The position numbers and the translations under genes were made by a program. Positions 46,526-60,195 of a stretch of 64,000 nucleotides of DNA are shown piece by piece. The notes below the pieces were generated by a model that did not search any database, was not told the origin of the DNA, and was given only the letters and a program-made list of their open reading frames with translations. Location: NCBI GenBank assembly GCA_030159075.1, contig BROG01000134.1, positions 1,188,501 through 1,252,500 of the forward strand, read 5' to 3'. Numbering within the stretch: the first letter of the stretch is position 1; each line of letters begins with the position of its first letter. Source of the DNA: Atrina japonica. Lineage: Eukaryota; Mollusca; Bivalvia; Pterioida; Pinnidae.

Positions 46526-49500
46526 GTACTACTGTCAATAAGTTTTTCTTTAAAAAGTTCTTCAGAACTTGGACGAAATGTGAATTGTTTAAGCGACCTA
46601 ATTTTGACAACAGTTTTCTTGACCCACCAGCAAAGAGCCCTCGCGAAGGTTTACAATGGTAAACCACAAGAAGAAAGTGTTTACAGAAATAGGCATTAGG
46701 GATTGATTACTATTTTTGTATTATCTTTTCATTGTGACAAAAGATAGATGTTAAAATTTGCTACATATAATCAAAATTAACGAAAAAATGATAAAAAAGA
46801 TTGGAATACAACAGGTTCCAAAAGGGAGCAATCATTGGACATTTGGGGTATTTAATTGTCACTGGGATAAAACAAAACGATATATATTGAGCTTGATTAA
46901 TGCGCTACCCCCTAAAAATAATAATAAAAGTCATTATTATATCAGCAGCAATATTCAATAAAGAAAGCCTAATATTGTGTATTGTTTTGCTTAATATATC
47001 CCAGGCATGACAGGTTTTTTGGCATTTGCTGATCGAAGGACCCTTCCTAAGAGCTTATGTCGATGGATTGATGTAGAACAAAATCATAAAAAGTTCAACA
47101 TATTGCCGGAAACATAAGACAGTGTAATACCGCTGATAATAGTACTTCACCTTATATATGACCAGGATATCCTAATAAGTCATTGGAAAATTATGACTAT
47201 ATTATAAATTTATATAAGGTGCGGTGATTGAAAAGTTATGAACCTCACAAGATGAGTTTACATTTGGGAGACATAGATATATTGAAATATTTTGTAACTG
47301 CCTTTTAAACCACCAAACTCTCAAATCGCCACCATTTATCAATAATTCCACTGTTATAAATTAAGCCAAACCCAAATATCTTGATGATCCATTCACCATT
47401 GATTCTGCAGTATTGTATATATTTTCCCTGGTGATGTTAAAGGGCTTCAGTGCCACTGTTATAGAAGATCTTCTCTTGACTGTCCTTGCGCTATCGCGCT
47501 ATCTAGAATATTGCATGTGTAACGTGCATAGACCCAGGGGTTTCCTAGCACAACACATCACACAGTAAACCATCCTGATCCTGACCACACTTGCCGATGT
47601 TTAAATTCAAAGCATGAATATAAACACTCATCGTTCAGCTACAAAAGCTAGCAATGGACTAGACAGATAATCTGCCTATATCCATGACTGTTGCACTACC
47701 CCCTCCACTGACATGTTTAGTCCGGATGCTTCATGGGTTCATTCTGAAATCCACAGCTCACACTATGCCCTTCAGCTGTACATCTAGGACTTCAGGCTCC
47801 CTCACTTCCACCACATGTAACATGCATGAGAGTGCATCACATTCCACGATCACTCATCCAGATACTGATTGTGCTCACCCTTTTGAAGTTCACTTCATGA
47901 ATATTAACACCATCACATTACAGGAATTTTCCTAGGCTGAGTTTGGGTTCGGTTACAGGACCATTCCCAATGCAAAAATGGCTTGTATTTTCCAAAAATT
48001 ATGCAAAAATTCCCAATTTTTAAACAAATGTCTCAAATTAAGTGTTTCTATTTAAGTAAATGTTGTATTTTTCCAAAAATTTCTGGATCCTGGACCCAGA
48101 ATTTTGGAGGTAGGAAAATCCCTGCATCAGATTATCACCCATTCAGATGCCGATCGTTCTCACTATTGCTTATCTTCAGTTTGTAAACCATCCAGCCACA
48201 AAAGCAAGCTATTGGACTAGACAGTTAACCTGCCTATATCCATGGCTGTTTCACACATATGACTCTTTCACCTGACTGAAAATGGATTCCAGATATGGCC
48301 CTTTTTAACTTCAGGAATAAATGGCAGCATGATTGAATGATATCAGTCAAGTAAGAGGGATGTTAAATCAATTCTAAACCACAACCATTGTGAACTAGAG
48401 CATTGTCCTGGTGAAACAGCAAATGTGTGCTGGAGCATTGTCCTAGTGAAACAACACACATATGAGCTAGAGCAATGTCCTAGTGAAACAGTGCACAGCA
48501 TTACATGTGAGCTGGAGCATTGTCCTAATTAAACTACACATCATGTGTGCTGGAGCATTGTCCTAGTGACAAAACACACTGTGTGAGCTGGAGTATTGAG
48601 TTGTCCTAGGGAAACAACACATGTGAGCTGGAGCATTTTCCTTGTGAAACAGCATACAGCGTATGAGCTGGAGCATAGTCCTAATGCAACAACACTTTTA
48701 AAATATGTGAGCTGGAGCATTGTTCTAGTAGTGAAACACAACACTGCATGTGAATTAGAGCATTGTCCTAGTGAAACAGCACATGGTATGTGAGTTGTAG
48801 CATTGGTCTAGTAGTCAAACAACACCTTGCTTGTGAGTTTGACCATTGTCATTGAGTGACTCAACATACAATATGTGAGCTGGAGCATTTTCTTAGTGAA
48901 ACAGCACACAACGTGTGAGCTGGAGCATAGTCCTAGTAAAACAATATACAGCATGTGAGCTCGAGCATTGTCCTACATGTAGGAAAACAACATTTTGCAC
49001 GTGAGCTCGAGCATTCATGTTCTAGTGACGTAACACAATATGTGAGCTTGAACATTGTCATAGTGAAACAACACATAGCATGTTAGGCCAAATTCTGCCT
49101 TGATTTTATTTTATTTTTGTTTTTGGTGAAAAGGGGGGCAGGAGTCCTCCCATATACTTTCTTCATTGCAAGATGCTGTAACATTTTCATAGCAACATGT
49201 TGATCTTTTTAACTATCTTAAAAAAATCCATAAGCAGTTAGTTGCATCATGACACAGATCCATTTATTTGAGATGTTTTATATTATATTTTATACAAATA
49301 TTTTCTTATTTTTCAGGTAGCTGAGGTTGACTACTTGTTCCGATGTATGCAGAAAGAAAATAAAGATAAGGGGTTAAAGGTTATTTTGGCTCTAGTAAAA
49401 CGCTGTGAACAGTTTCTTGGACCTCAACTTTCTGGACCTATCATCTCAAACTTTTGGAATGACTTGGTCTCTACAGATAGTCAAGGTTTTCAAATAGAAC

Positions 49501-52500
49501 AATACTATACCCCGCAAATGATTGTACAGTCTGTCCTAAGTGATCTTATCAACAAAACTGTCCTTTCATCAGAAAGCAAAACAATAAAATGGCCGTCCAC
49601 TCGATTGCGTGAAAGAAAGTCTTTAAAATCTGTATCACGGTTGGCAGAGGACTTTGGAAATGCAGAGGAGGACACCGACGAATACGATGCAGAACTTTAC
49701 AGTCCTGATAATGCTGGAACAAGCAAACGGAAGCAAAGATTTCCCAGGAAAAGCAATGCTCCTTATCCAAGTGCCAAAGTGACAAAAGGCTTGAGAACTA
49801 CACGGAAAAGGCAGCAGTCAGCATGTGTGAAAGAAACATTTAAACAAGTAGGTCGGAAACAGACACTCAACAAAGATAAAGACTCCAAGGGGGAAAAGAA
49901 TTTGAAATCTGTAACTGTCAGTCAAACAATTGAGAGAACACAACAAATTGTCGAAAAAGAAAACAAAACCGGAAAAACAAATGATACAGATGAGAGTATG
50001 GCAGAAAAAATGGCTTCCCCACCAATAAAGATTCTTATTAAGTCAACTTATAAAACAAAAGTGGTCCAAAAACCAGGAAAGTTACCAAGGCGACAAATTC
50101 ATAAGTGTAGTAAATGTGGGGAGTCATTTACTCACTTCAGATCACTTCTTGTACACGGTCTGGCTCATGGGGATGTTCCAAGTAGCTGTCACAGTTGTAA
50201 TAAAGAATTCTCTGGTGATGAGAATATCAGAAATCATAAGTGCAGTAAAGTTAAAAAAAACAAAGAAAAATTACCAAAATTATGTAGGATATGTGGAGAT
50301 GAGTTCCCAAATCAAAAACTGTTGAGAGGGCATATGTCATCAGAACATCTCATTTCTAATAAACCAACCAAAAGTCCGGTGCATTTTTGTAAATTTTGTA
50401 GCAAAGGTTTTGTTAAAAAATTCTCAATGTACTCACATTATAAAAAACATGCTGAAGGCAAGCATGTTTGTTTAAAATGCGGCTCTATGTATGATGATTT
50501 TCAAATATACCTTGGGCACATAAAAGAACACGAAAAAAATTACAGGTTTACATGCCAGAAGTGTGGTCTTGGTTTCCATGGAACCCAACAATACGATCAA
50601 CATTTACAATCTCACGAGGAGCAAGAATGTTATATTTGCCACAGACTTCTTCCACGTCGAGAGCTCGTAAAACACTTCAAAGACGACCATAATGAAACAC
50701 TTCCTCCGGAAGAAAAACCATTTGGTTGTGAAATTTGTGGCAAACGTTTTTTTCGCCCAGTATTGTTGGATGTTCATTTAAGATTACACACAGGTAATTT
50801 ACTGAATACAAGAGTCTGAGGTCATGCCTATTTTCCACATCATTTAGCTGTAATGATAAAAATGTATTTAGATTAAAAGTAAAGATTATCATTTCAGATG
50901 TGTTGCATCTGACCCACCAAAAAGTCATGACCCAGATTTTTATTCAGAAAAGTTTTAGGAATGTTTGATGTATACTATATATTTAATGAAAATTTTAGAA
51001 GAAAAAACTGATCAATTGACCTACTTCTAGAAACATTGTTTATGCCACATCAAACATACATTTGTACATGTATATATTTTTAATATTGGCCTTGCATGAA
51101 AAATACTGGTACATGGAATTATTTTGTTCTATATTCATATTTAAAGCATTTATAAAAACTCTGGAGAGACTTCTAATGATTATATTATATATGTAGATTC
51201 TTTATGGAATAGATCCTTTCACAATAACTGTGTTCTACTAATCTCACCTGCGCACGAGACTTCCTTCAGGTGTACAATAAGTATGTGTGCTCAAAACTAT
51301 TTCATACCCAAGCGCAAACAGTACCCAACATTGTTCCCTGTGTATGATTTGTATTTCATTGGGTAGGATTTTTATTGTTCCCAAAACATTTTGTATACCC
51401 AAGACAAACAGTTCCCTGTGTACGATTTGAAATGATTTTTATTGTTCCCTGTGTATGATTTGTATTTCATTGGGTATGATTTTATTGTTCCCTGTGTACG
51501 ATTTGTATTTCATTGGTTATGATTTTTATTGTTCCCTGTGTACGATTTGTATTTCATCGGGTAGGATTTTTATTTTTTGATGTGTACAATTTGTATTTCA
51601 TTTGGTAGGATTTTTATTTTTTGATGTGTACGATTTGTATTTCATCGGGTAGGATTTTTATTTTTTGATGTGTACGATTTGTATTTCATTTGGTAGGATT
51701 TTTATTGTTCCCTGTGTATGATTTGTATTTCACTGGGTAGGATTTGTATTGGGTACGAAATTTCTTGATACCACTCCAAAGTGGTTGGTGCGCAGCTGAG
51801 ATTACCGGGTAGTAAGAAAACAGTTATTGTGGAAGGGTCTGTTGACCAGTAAATAGATGGTAGAAGGAAAGGTCAAGAATCAAAGTGAACTGTCATATTG
51901 ATCAGGGAAAACTGCAAAGTCAGTGAAAAGTCAGGGAATTTTATGTTTGTTGTATGTTGGGACATACACATTATTGATTTTATTATAATGTAATGTAGCC
52001 TATATTGTATTGTCTGTCCATTAGCTTTTGCTCGTATGTGCAGACAATAAACTGCCATTCCTGAACCTAGACTCACATTATATGGTGCTTAATGGGATGA
52101 AGTGTTGGGCACCAAAACCATGCCTCTCTGCTCCTTTTTCAAAAGTTATGCCCCTTTGTTGATTTCCCTTGTCTGAGCTATAAAGCTGATAGAATGATGT
52201 GTCACTTACCAAAACCATGTCTCTCTGCCCTTTATTTTCAGAGTCATGCCCCATTTTCTTTATAGGCATTAAATTTTATATAAAATGACACAGGAAGTAG
52301 ATATGTTCTTTCTATAACTAGAATCTTGTTATATATATGATCTTGTTGTTAATTGGTGTTAATTGTATATATTGACATAATCTTGGGATCTCCAACCTAT
52401 CGTAGGAGGGAGAAATCAGTTCCCATTCCCAATACAAATCAATACATTTTCCCAATTTGCACTGAAAATTTCCCAATTGAGGTCAAATGACATTGAATTT

Positions 52501-54530
52501 GAAGAGAGTCTTGTATTTTCAAACAGTTTTGTATATTCTAAGATTTTCTGAATTCAACAAAATGATGTTAAAATTCCCAAATCGAAAGACCATGGCATCA
52601 TTCCCAAAAGAGTGGAAAATCCCCGATATTATTACTTATGATGTATACATTTAACATAAACTTATTTGTTTACTATATATCTTATAGGAGAAAAGCCAGT
52701 AGAATGTGCACCATGCAAATTGTTCTTCCGCACAACCAAAGCTTTGTTCAAACACAAACAGACATATAGACATTCTATCAAGGCAGGAGAAAGAGCAAAG
52801 GAAAGAAGATTTCTTTGTTCCGAGTGCGGAAAAGCCTACTTCAGGTAAATTACACAAGACTTTTGTTTTTATTTTTGTTATTGTTGTTTTGTTTACTTGT
52901 CTACCATAACAAATTCTTCACTTACATTTATATGTACTTACATAATTTACAGCATAAGGTAAACTGCCACAAATTTTGCAAATCAATGCAGTGAGGTTTT
53001 TTTAACATGCCATGCCCACTACCACACAGAACCTTAACATACTGTACATGTACTTATTTTAGCAGCATTCCAATATTAGTGCCTTTCGCGCTCAAGTCAA
53101 TGCACTAATTCAAGATTGCGGTAATTAGTGTATACCTTTTGAGAGCGCTAAAATATGAGTGCGCTAATTTAAATACACAAAGTATATGTTCTTGTTTACA
53201 ATTTGTCAACATGTATAAAAGTCAAATTTTGTCATGTTTGTGTAAATCCACCTCATTTGGTAATTTTAACTAAAATACCTAAGTTCTTAATTATTTCTGA
53301 TACTTTCATTGTTCAGTCTTCTAAATGTTTAACTGTTTAGGTGTATCATTATAAAAGTTATGTTTTCCTTGCTCTTTTTTGTAGAGGCCCTGAAGGTTTG
53401 TTTGTTACTAAATTGAAACCTTTTTCAATTTCAGAAAACATGCCCTTCAGCGCCACATGCGTTATCACACAGGAGAGAAGCCACATATGTGTCATTATTG
53501 TGGATACAAGTGCCGAGAGGCAAACAACCTGAAGCGTCACATGGCACTCCACTTTGAGGCTCAGCGTAATTTCGTTTGTGAGATTTGTGGGTCTGCGTTC
53601 CATGCTAAGAAAACTCTGGAGATGCACCATGCCTACAAACACAGTGAAGATCGGCAGCATAGATGCTCTGAATGTTCTTTAACTTTTAAAGCCAAAAATG
53701 CATTGACACGTCACATGAAAGTTCATTCTACAGAAAAAGAACACAAATGCTGGTGTGGTACAGCATTCAAAAGGTTGTACAACTTGAGGCGCCACCTGAA
53801 GGCAGTCCATGGCACTGATGATATTCTACCTCCAGTGCGAAGAGTTCAGACTTTGGATAAGACAACTAAAGCTCCAGTTTCAAAAACTGATTATCCTGAT
53901 GCAAATTTACCTACAGAAATTGAAAATATGCTTTTAAAAGTCTCAGAGGCCGAAGCCTCCGGAATACCTATAGCTAATGTAAATATGTCTATGTCGTCAA
54001 CTGTCGGCAGTATTGCTGAAAGTAAATCTGTTGCGTCCAGTATCCCACAAAGTGCCTCTCAAGAAATGAATAATGGAATGAGGTATGTGTCTTCATCCAT
54101 CTCTCAGGCAGAGCACCATGAGGAACATGAGAAACAAACAGCTCAAAGGCAACAGGAATCTTCACATCACCATCAGCAGCTGTCTTCACCCATAGCTTCA
54201 CCACCTCAGCACCACCATCACCCCCACCCTCCTACACATACACCTAACTTACTCTCTACAGATCACCTTGGTGCACATCACCTCTCTCAAGAGGAGATGG
54301 TGCAAAGGATGAGGTATAATACAGGAGAGTCTGCAATGTATGGAAATATTCCCATAGCAACACAACCTCAGGGGGTGGATCCAAATGATCCATATATGCA
54401 GGTCAACTCAACTATGGGGAATAATAGTTATGTACCACAGGCTGTGGCTTATACCTCCATTATGAGGGAATATGGGCCTCAGTTTACCTTCATTCAAGAT
54501 GGAACAACATACCACAACTTTGTAAAGTGA
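46490..54530 (+). CDS. C2H2 zinc-finger protein, 921 aa, four coding exons
   Basis: Exons 46490-46525, 49317-50793, 52688-52844 and 53435-54530 have GT/AG borders and sum to 2766 nt in one frame. Residues ~12-100 form a helical N-terminal region of unknown type (VDYLFRCMQKENKDKGLKV...). Residues ~100-270 are basic, Ser/Lys-rich linker. About 14 C2H2 fingers follow from ~275 to ~683 (for example CSKCGESFTHFRSLLVHGLAH and CEICGKRFFRPVLLDVHLRLH), two with TGEKP-type linkers; the second lacks one His and the last has Cys-x-Cys. The final ~240 residues are Ser/Gln/His-rich (HHHPHPPTHTP) and low in complexity. This is the build of a nuclear DNA-binding regulator; target and orthologue are unknown to me. 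Finger codons are split by introns after the eighth and within the tenth finger. Confidence 0.95.
46526..48390 (+). other. Intron 1 of the zinc-finger gene, first part
   Basis: AT-rich sequence with no second ORF of interest. 'caattcccaatttttaaac' type phrases near 47955-48115 belong to the 'ttggggaaaaa' repeat family in inverse orientation. Confidence 0.5.
48391..49084 (+). repeat. ~37-bp degenerate minisatellite in intron 1
   Basis: 'gtgagctggagcattgtcct' plus 'agtgaaacaacaca' recurs about 18 times with many changes. It ends 230 bp before the acceptor of the large second exon. Confidence 0.9.
49317..50793 (+). CDS. Coding exon 2 of the zinc-finger gene
   Basis: The acceptor is 'ttcttatttttcag'; the donor follows 'cacacag' at 50794. 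It encodes the N-terminal helical region, the basic linker and the first eight fingers, ending one base into the Gly codon of the HTG linker. Confidence 0.95.
50794..52687 (+). repeat. Intron 2 with a 44-bp minisatellite
   Basis: At about 51340-51760 a 44-bp unit containing 'ccctgtgtacgatttgtatt' and 'gggtaggatttttat' repeats about nine times. Copies of the 'ttcccaatt' repeat family lie at about 52385-52630. Confidence 0.85.
52688..52844 (+). CDS. Coding exon 3 of the zinc-finger gene
   Basis: The acceptor is 'tatatatcttatag' and the donor 'acttcag|gtaaatt'. It completes the HTGEKP linker, encodes finger nine (CAPCKLFFRTTKALFKH...) and the first half of finger ten (CSECGKAYFR). Confidence 0.93.
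52845..53434 (+). other. Intron 3 with a small palindromic element
   Basis: At about 53068-53175 words such as 'tagtgc', 'gcgctcaa', 'gcactaatt' and 'gcgctaattt' mirror each other, suggesting a short foldback MITE. No other feature was seen. Confidence 0.4.
53435..54530 (+). CDS. Last coding exon of the zinc-finger gene
   Basis: The acceptor is 'tttttcaatttcag'. It encodes the second half of finger ten, fingers eleven to fourteen, and the Ser/Gln/His-rich C-terminal region, ending in TGA at 54528. Its last 30 bases are the first unit of the minisatellite that follows. Confidence 0.95.
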
Positions 54531-55085
54531 AATAGTGGAACCACATTCCACAACTCTTTACAGTAAAATGGTGGAACCATGTGCCACAACACTTTACAGT
54601 AAAACTGTGGAACCACATTTCAAAACTCTTTATAGTAAAACTGTGGAACCACATACCACAATTCTTCATAGTAAAACTAGAACCATGTGCCACTTCATAA
54701 CACAACTCTTTATAGTAAAATAGTGGAATGACATACCAGAATCTTGTAAAATGAAACAATGGAACCACATCACAACCTTGTAAAGTGAAACAACAGCACT
54801 AGATACTAGAACCTTGTAAAATGAAACAGTGGAACCACATCACAATATTGTAAAGTGAAACAATGGAACTACATCACAACTTTGTAAAGTGAAACAGTGG
54901 AACCACATCACAATATTGTAAAGTGAAACAATGGAACTACATCACAACTTTGTAAAGTGAAACAGTGGAACCACATCACAATATTGTAAAGTGAAACAAT
55001 GGAACTACATCACAACTTTGTAATGTGAAACAATGGAACCACATACCACAACATTTTAAAATTAAACGAAGCAACCACATACCAC
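54498..55085 (+). repeat. Minisatellite starting inside the last codons of the zinc-finger gene
   Basis: Units of about 31-36 bp, such as 'gtggaaccacattccacaac' plus 'tctttacagtaaaa', run from 54498. The first unit is the coding end itself ('ggaacaacataccacaactt', then 'tgtaaagtgaaa'). The later part shows a two-unit, about 62-bp, higher-order pattern (54840-55020). Confidence 0.9.
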
Positions 55086-55910
55086 AAAACTAAAGGGAAC
55101 TTCATAAACTCTTGTAGCTGTCTCTGTCAACTATTCATGCATTGAGGAAGGGGCTGACAAAAAGCTGGTACTTAATATCATGTGATTTGATATCATTTTA
55201 AAATCTTTGACATGTTCCCTGATGTTTATTATATTGGCTTTGTCAGTTACATCTTTTACATCTGTTGATTTTTATCATCTACATTGATGTTACATATTTT
55301 TACTCGTTGAAGTGAAGGAAGATGTCTATTTTATAAAAGTGATGAACAACTAACTGCCTTGACTATTTTGTAAATATACTTGTAAACAATGACTGTTATT
55401 ATATATTTATATGTATTCCAGAGGTTATAGATCTACAGTTTTTTAAGTGTTAATGACATTTACATAGAACTTTGTTTATGCTTGAAACATTTTCTATTTG
55501 ATATTTCATTCACTTCATTGCTATTATTTGCTTATGGTATGTATAATTTTAGGTGCTTTAGATTTTGATGTTTATTTTCATTATTCTTCATGTTTTCTGT
55601 TCACTCCATTTTATTTTTTTTATTGTAAGATAGATTTTTCAAGAGTGAATATTAATTTTGTCTAATATTCCACTGAAGGATTATAACTTGATATATTTGT
55701 ACTATTTATTTGTTAGTATATGATCAAACTTTATACTAATTACTTTAACAACTGCTTTAATATATGGATATGGTATTTAGATTTTTTAGCACCCCCCACC
55801 CCCACCGGGGAGGGAGCTGTAAATTTGCATGGTTTCCATCCCTCAATCCTTTTGCTTTGGCTCTTTGCCAGTTATATCTTACCTACATGAAGCTCATTAT
55901 ATTTATTCCA
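55086..55910 (+). other. Probable 3' UTR or downstream DNA
   Basis: AT-rich with no coding signal. A short 'cacccccaccggggaggga' hairpin lies near 55790. No strong poly(A) site could be chosen. Confidence 0.4.
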
Positions 55911-56428
55911 GGTGTACTTCTTGGCTCTTCTTTGGCTTACGTTATTAATCCAGGTAAACTTCTTTGGCTCACTTTATTGAATCCAGGTAAACTTCTTTGG
56001 CTCACTTTATTTAATCCAGGTAAACTTCTTTGGCTTACATTATTAATCCAGGTAAACTTCTTTGGCTCACTTTATTGAATCCAGGTAAACTTCTTTGGCT
56101 CACTTTATTGAATCCAGGTAAACTTCTTTGGCTCACTTTATTTAATCCAGGTAAACTTCTTTGGCTCACTTTATTTAATCCAGGTAAACTTCTTTGGCTT
56201 ACATTATTAATCCAGGTAAACTTCTTTGGCTCACTTTATTTAATCCAGGTAAACTTCTTTGGCTTACATTATTAATCCAGGTAAACTTCTTTGGCTCACT
56301 TTATTTAATCCAGGTAAACTTCTTTGGCTTACATTATTAATCCAGGTAAACTTCTTTGGCTCACTTTATTTGATCCAGGTAAACTTCTTTGGCTCACTTG
56401 TTTAATGCAGGTAAACTTCTTTGGTTTA
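55911..56428 (+). repeat. 32-33-bp minisatellite carrying a splice-donor word in each unit
   Basis: About 16 units of 'aatccaggtaaacttctttg' plus 'gctcactttatt' or 'gcttacattatta'. Every unit contains CAGGTAAAC, close to the animal 5' splice-site consensus. The NPGKLLWLTLL-type ORFs come from the repeat itself. Confidence 0.92.
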
Positions 56429-59370
56429 TGGAGTGTCCCTATATGGGTCTTTTCTTATTTCCCTTATTAAGATTTCCCACTTGGTGAGGTGGTTTAATTT
56501 GTTCTATATTTCTTGTTTTATCCGTTATATTTTGTTGTATCATAGTTTTGATATTGTTTTTTACTAAATCTTTGAAATCCTTTGGGCATCAGGATTACAG
56601 TTCTAACGACTACAGTATATATATACATAAGAGAAAATGAGTAATTCTAAAAATAGAAAATTGGTAAATAACGATAATACAAATTTTGCTCTTGTACTTT
56701 CTGATAGATAATTGGTCTGCAGAGCATCAAATTCCTTTAACTTGACAAAATTTCTTTTAGTATTTACCTACCTGTAAACCCTTTCAACCTTGCATGCAAT
56801 ACTAGACTGGTCTTGTTGTGTACAGTGACTAGGAACCATTTAACCAAGATAGTTAGGGGTGACAAGTGTAATACCTGTTCAGTGTCTCTGTTTTTGCAGA
56901 AGCAACTGTTTTAGTATTTCTGCTTGCCCTTTTGCAATGTTTCATCAAACAACTTGAGTTTTGTTTTCAGATTTTAACCAAATTTGGTAGGATGCTTTAT
57001 AGGCCTGAAACTTTGGAGACTGAGTTTGTGTATGACATTCGACTTATGAGACTTATAATAGTAAATCTTTATGAATGGCTTAGCTCTCAGTGTTTTTCAA
57101 AGACATCTTTTTTTCTGTCTATTTTGTTGTTGTTGTTGTTGTTGTTTAATGTACTTTACAGCTATTTAGATCAAAATTCTTAGTAATGTGATGAAATGTA
57201 ATGCATGATGTGCTTATCTTTCCAAGGAACATTATCCTGATATTTCAATCTAACTAATGTCTGTCCATTACTCAAGTTAATCTTACACAATTTCAACTTG
57301 TTGCAGCGGAAAGTAGCAAGTCATTGCAGTTCACTCTTTAGTTCTCCTTATCAGTGTATAATTGTATAATGTCTCTTTTGGAAGGAAATTGGTCCTGGGC
57401 CTTTTGAATAGGGAATTTTAGCAACATTTTATTGAAATTAGGAAATTTAAAAATACACAATGCTGTTTTATAATACAAAAATCTTTACAAATTTGAATGT
57501 TGTCAAATTGTAATGACAATAGAGGTTAATTTTAATTTCCAGTGTTAAGTTGTCTAAAATTTCTTACTTTTCTACAGCAATGTTACCAGTGGTTGCAGTG
57601 TTGGCCATTATCAATCATGTTCAAGACTGCTTACTCAGGCTATAAGATAGATATTTCAAGTGCCCAAGCTTTTGTGACCAGCAACACTCCTCAGTGCATC
57701 TGTGGACAAAACCTTTAACCTGAAATTATCTTTTGTAATTTATGGAGAAGAACATTAATATTAAACATGATCAGTGCTATCTGATCTTACTGTGACCTTA
57801 TGACCTAGATAATGCCATTTGACCTACTTTTTAAAGTTCTCATGGTCAAAGACTTGGTGACATAGATTTTGTTTTGTTTATCTATCACCATCTAAAACTG
57901 TCACCTTGGGCAAAACATTTCAACTGTTAGTGACACAACTTAACATTATAAAAGAGAATTCTTTATGATAATCTCTCAATTGATTCCAATGGTTGTATGT
58001 AGATCTTGATCTTTGACCTTCTTTTCTGAAATTGTCTCAATTTTGCTGCTGTTTAGTAGTGGGCATTAATGTCTTGCCAATTCATTTTGGTTTCATTTCT
58101 GTTATATATATATTATTCATTTTATAATCTATCAAGATTTTTAAGTGTTTTTGATTTTGTTGTGCTATTGCTAGTAATGTGTATTATGATTTTTTTCAGT
58201 CAAGAGTGCTAAAGAAGTAGTTTTAACCATTTTGTTATGTTATTTTATTTTGTACCATTCATAGATCTGGTCTTTACACCATACATTAGTACTTTTTTGA
58301 ATTTACCTAAGTCTAGGAAATTTATCAATTTGTTGAAAAGATATTTATCACATTGTAAATGTTTATGACTAAGCCGTCACTGTAAGAAATTTTTCAATAT
58401 AGCCATATTTTATGTGTAGCTGAAGCTTAGAATTTTTCTAGAGTTAAATCAATGCATGTATTTTCTATATATATAATGGTTGGCCAAGATCAATATTGTA
58501 TATCTTACAATTTTCACCTCTAAAAAATTTTCAGCTGGAAACATATTCTTCTGTCCTACATTCGTCCTAAATGACCAGTCTCGAGGATGACATGTGTCCG
58601 TGCATCAATTATTTTGCTTGAAAAATTTCGCTTCCATTTTAAATTTTACCATCTCATCTAATGCAAAAATTATACATGAGCAAAAATGTCTAAGTTAAAC
58701 TGTATACAGAATTACAGGGTCCGAAGTCACCAAATTTACTCGGTACTCAAGCTCAACTTTTATCTTATTATTTGGACAATATAATAGTTTGTAAAACTTT
58801 TGGGTTTGAGTGATCAGGAAACATAATTACATTTATTTATGATTCAAATATAATTTTTTCCATCACACTTATGATTTTCTTGTAAAAAATTGCTTGAGTA
58901 CACCAAGATTTTTAGTACCATACATTGATTATGGTACTAAAAATCTGAGTACATACTCAAACAATTATTTAAAGTTTTCTTCAAATAATCAATCATTTTT
59001 ATCATTATTTACAAATGTATGCCATCAATATACTAACATTCCAGTTACAGAATGATTGTGCATTTCTTTACCTAAAAATCATGAAAAGTTAATTGAACTT
59101 GAGTACTGAGTAAATTTGGTGACTACAGGACCACTACTTTTACATGTAATATGCTGTATCAATATTTTTAGTGCTACACATTTTATCGTTTTTCTGATCT
59201 GGTTCTTTATACTTATTTACTATGAATGATGCTATTTTGGAACCATTATTTTTTGACATTATAGAAGATGGAAACCTTAAATTCGTATGTCTGTTGATGC
59301 ATGTATAAGTAATAAATTGTACATGCCAGTATCTTGTCAGTAAACTCTTTGGTTGTATTTAATCTGGTGT
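56429..59370. other. Intergenic stretch, no gene recognised
   Basis: AT-rich DNA; a TTAA-type MITE-like segment ('aaaccctttcaacctt' to 'agttaggggtgacaa') lies at about 56777-56862. Two inverted copies of a 'gagtac-caaatttact' phrase lie near 58725 and 59100. Nothing else was recognised. Confidence 0.45.
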
Positions 59371-59379
59371 CTGCAGCCT

Positions 59380-59730
59380 TACGGTGCCTTCAACCCCAAG
59401 ATGCCCACAGCACTAAGGTGCCTAAACCTCAAAGTTGTCTAAAACTTCAATGGTGCCTAAACTCAAATGTATCTAGAACTTAAAGGTGCCTAGAATTTGA
59501 AGGTACCTACAGCCTAAAGGTGTCTCCAACTGCAAAGATGCCTACAGCCCAAAGGTGCCTAAAACTCAAAGATGCCTAGAACTCAAAAGTATCTAGAACT
59601 CAAATGTGTTTAAAACTCATGTGTCTAAACTCAAAGGTGACTAAACTCAAAGATGCCTAAACTCAAACTTGCAGGAGCTTATAATAACTCAAAGCCTACA
59701 AGTCAAAGGTGTCTTCCATCCTATTGGAAC
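59380..59730 (+). repeat. ~19-bp degenerate minisatellite
   Basis: 'aactcaaaggtgcctaa' recurs about 18 times with many variants ('gatgcctagaactcaaa', 'ggtgtctccaactgcaaa'). Confidence 0.85.
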
Positions 59731-60195
59731 CACAAAGTTGTCTATTATTCAAATGCTCATTTAACCTGTATGCACTTGCAACTGAAACGTGCTTTTTGAT
59801 AACAATTTCATAAAATCATATTTTTTTATTCCTTCATGACCAAATATCAGGAGGGGCAGCGTTTTGGTTCACCTGTTTGTAACAACTTGTTTTCAATAAA
59901 ATAACTCATTCCTCCAGTTTTAACTTAATTTGCTGTATTGCCATTAACAAATTATTTTTGTGGTATATATTGTAGATCCAGTGTTTGTAGTAATTATTTG
60001 CATGGTACACATAAGTCACCTATTTTGGATGGGAACCACTTGTGGTGGCTCAGTCAGACAGATTTTTCATCACACTAAAATGAGTCCTCAGTTTTTATTA
60101 TGTTAGCCTAAATGGCCTAGAATTTTACATATCCCTTTCATTTCAAGATTTGATTCTTTTTTTTTTTTTATGGACAAAGTCCAGGATTTTTTATT

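Noticed and set aside
55764..56275. NPGKLLWLTLL repeat ORFs, possible transmembrane repeat protein
   Set aside because: The 33-bp unit is a multiple of three, so it stays open by chance; 32-bp units shift the frame.
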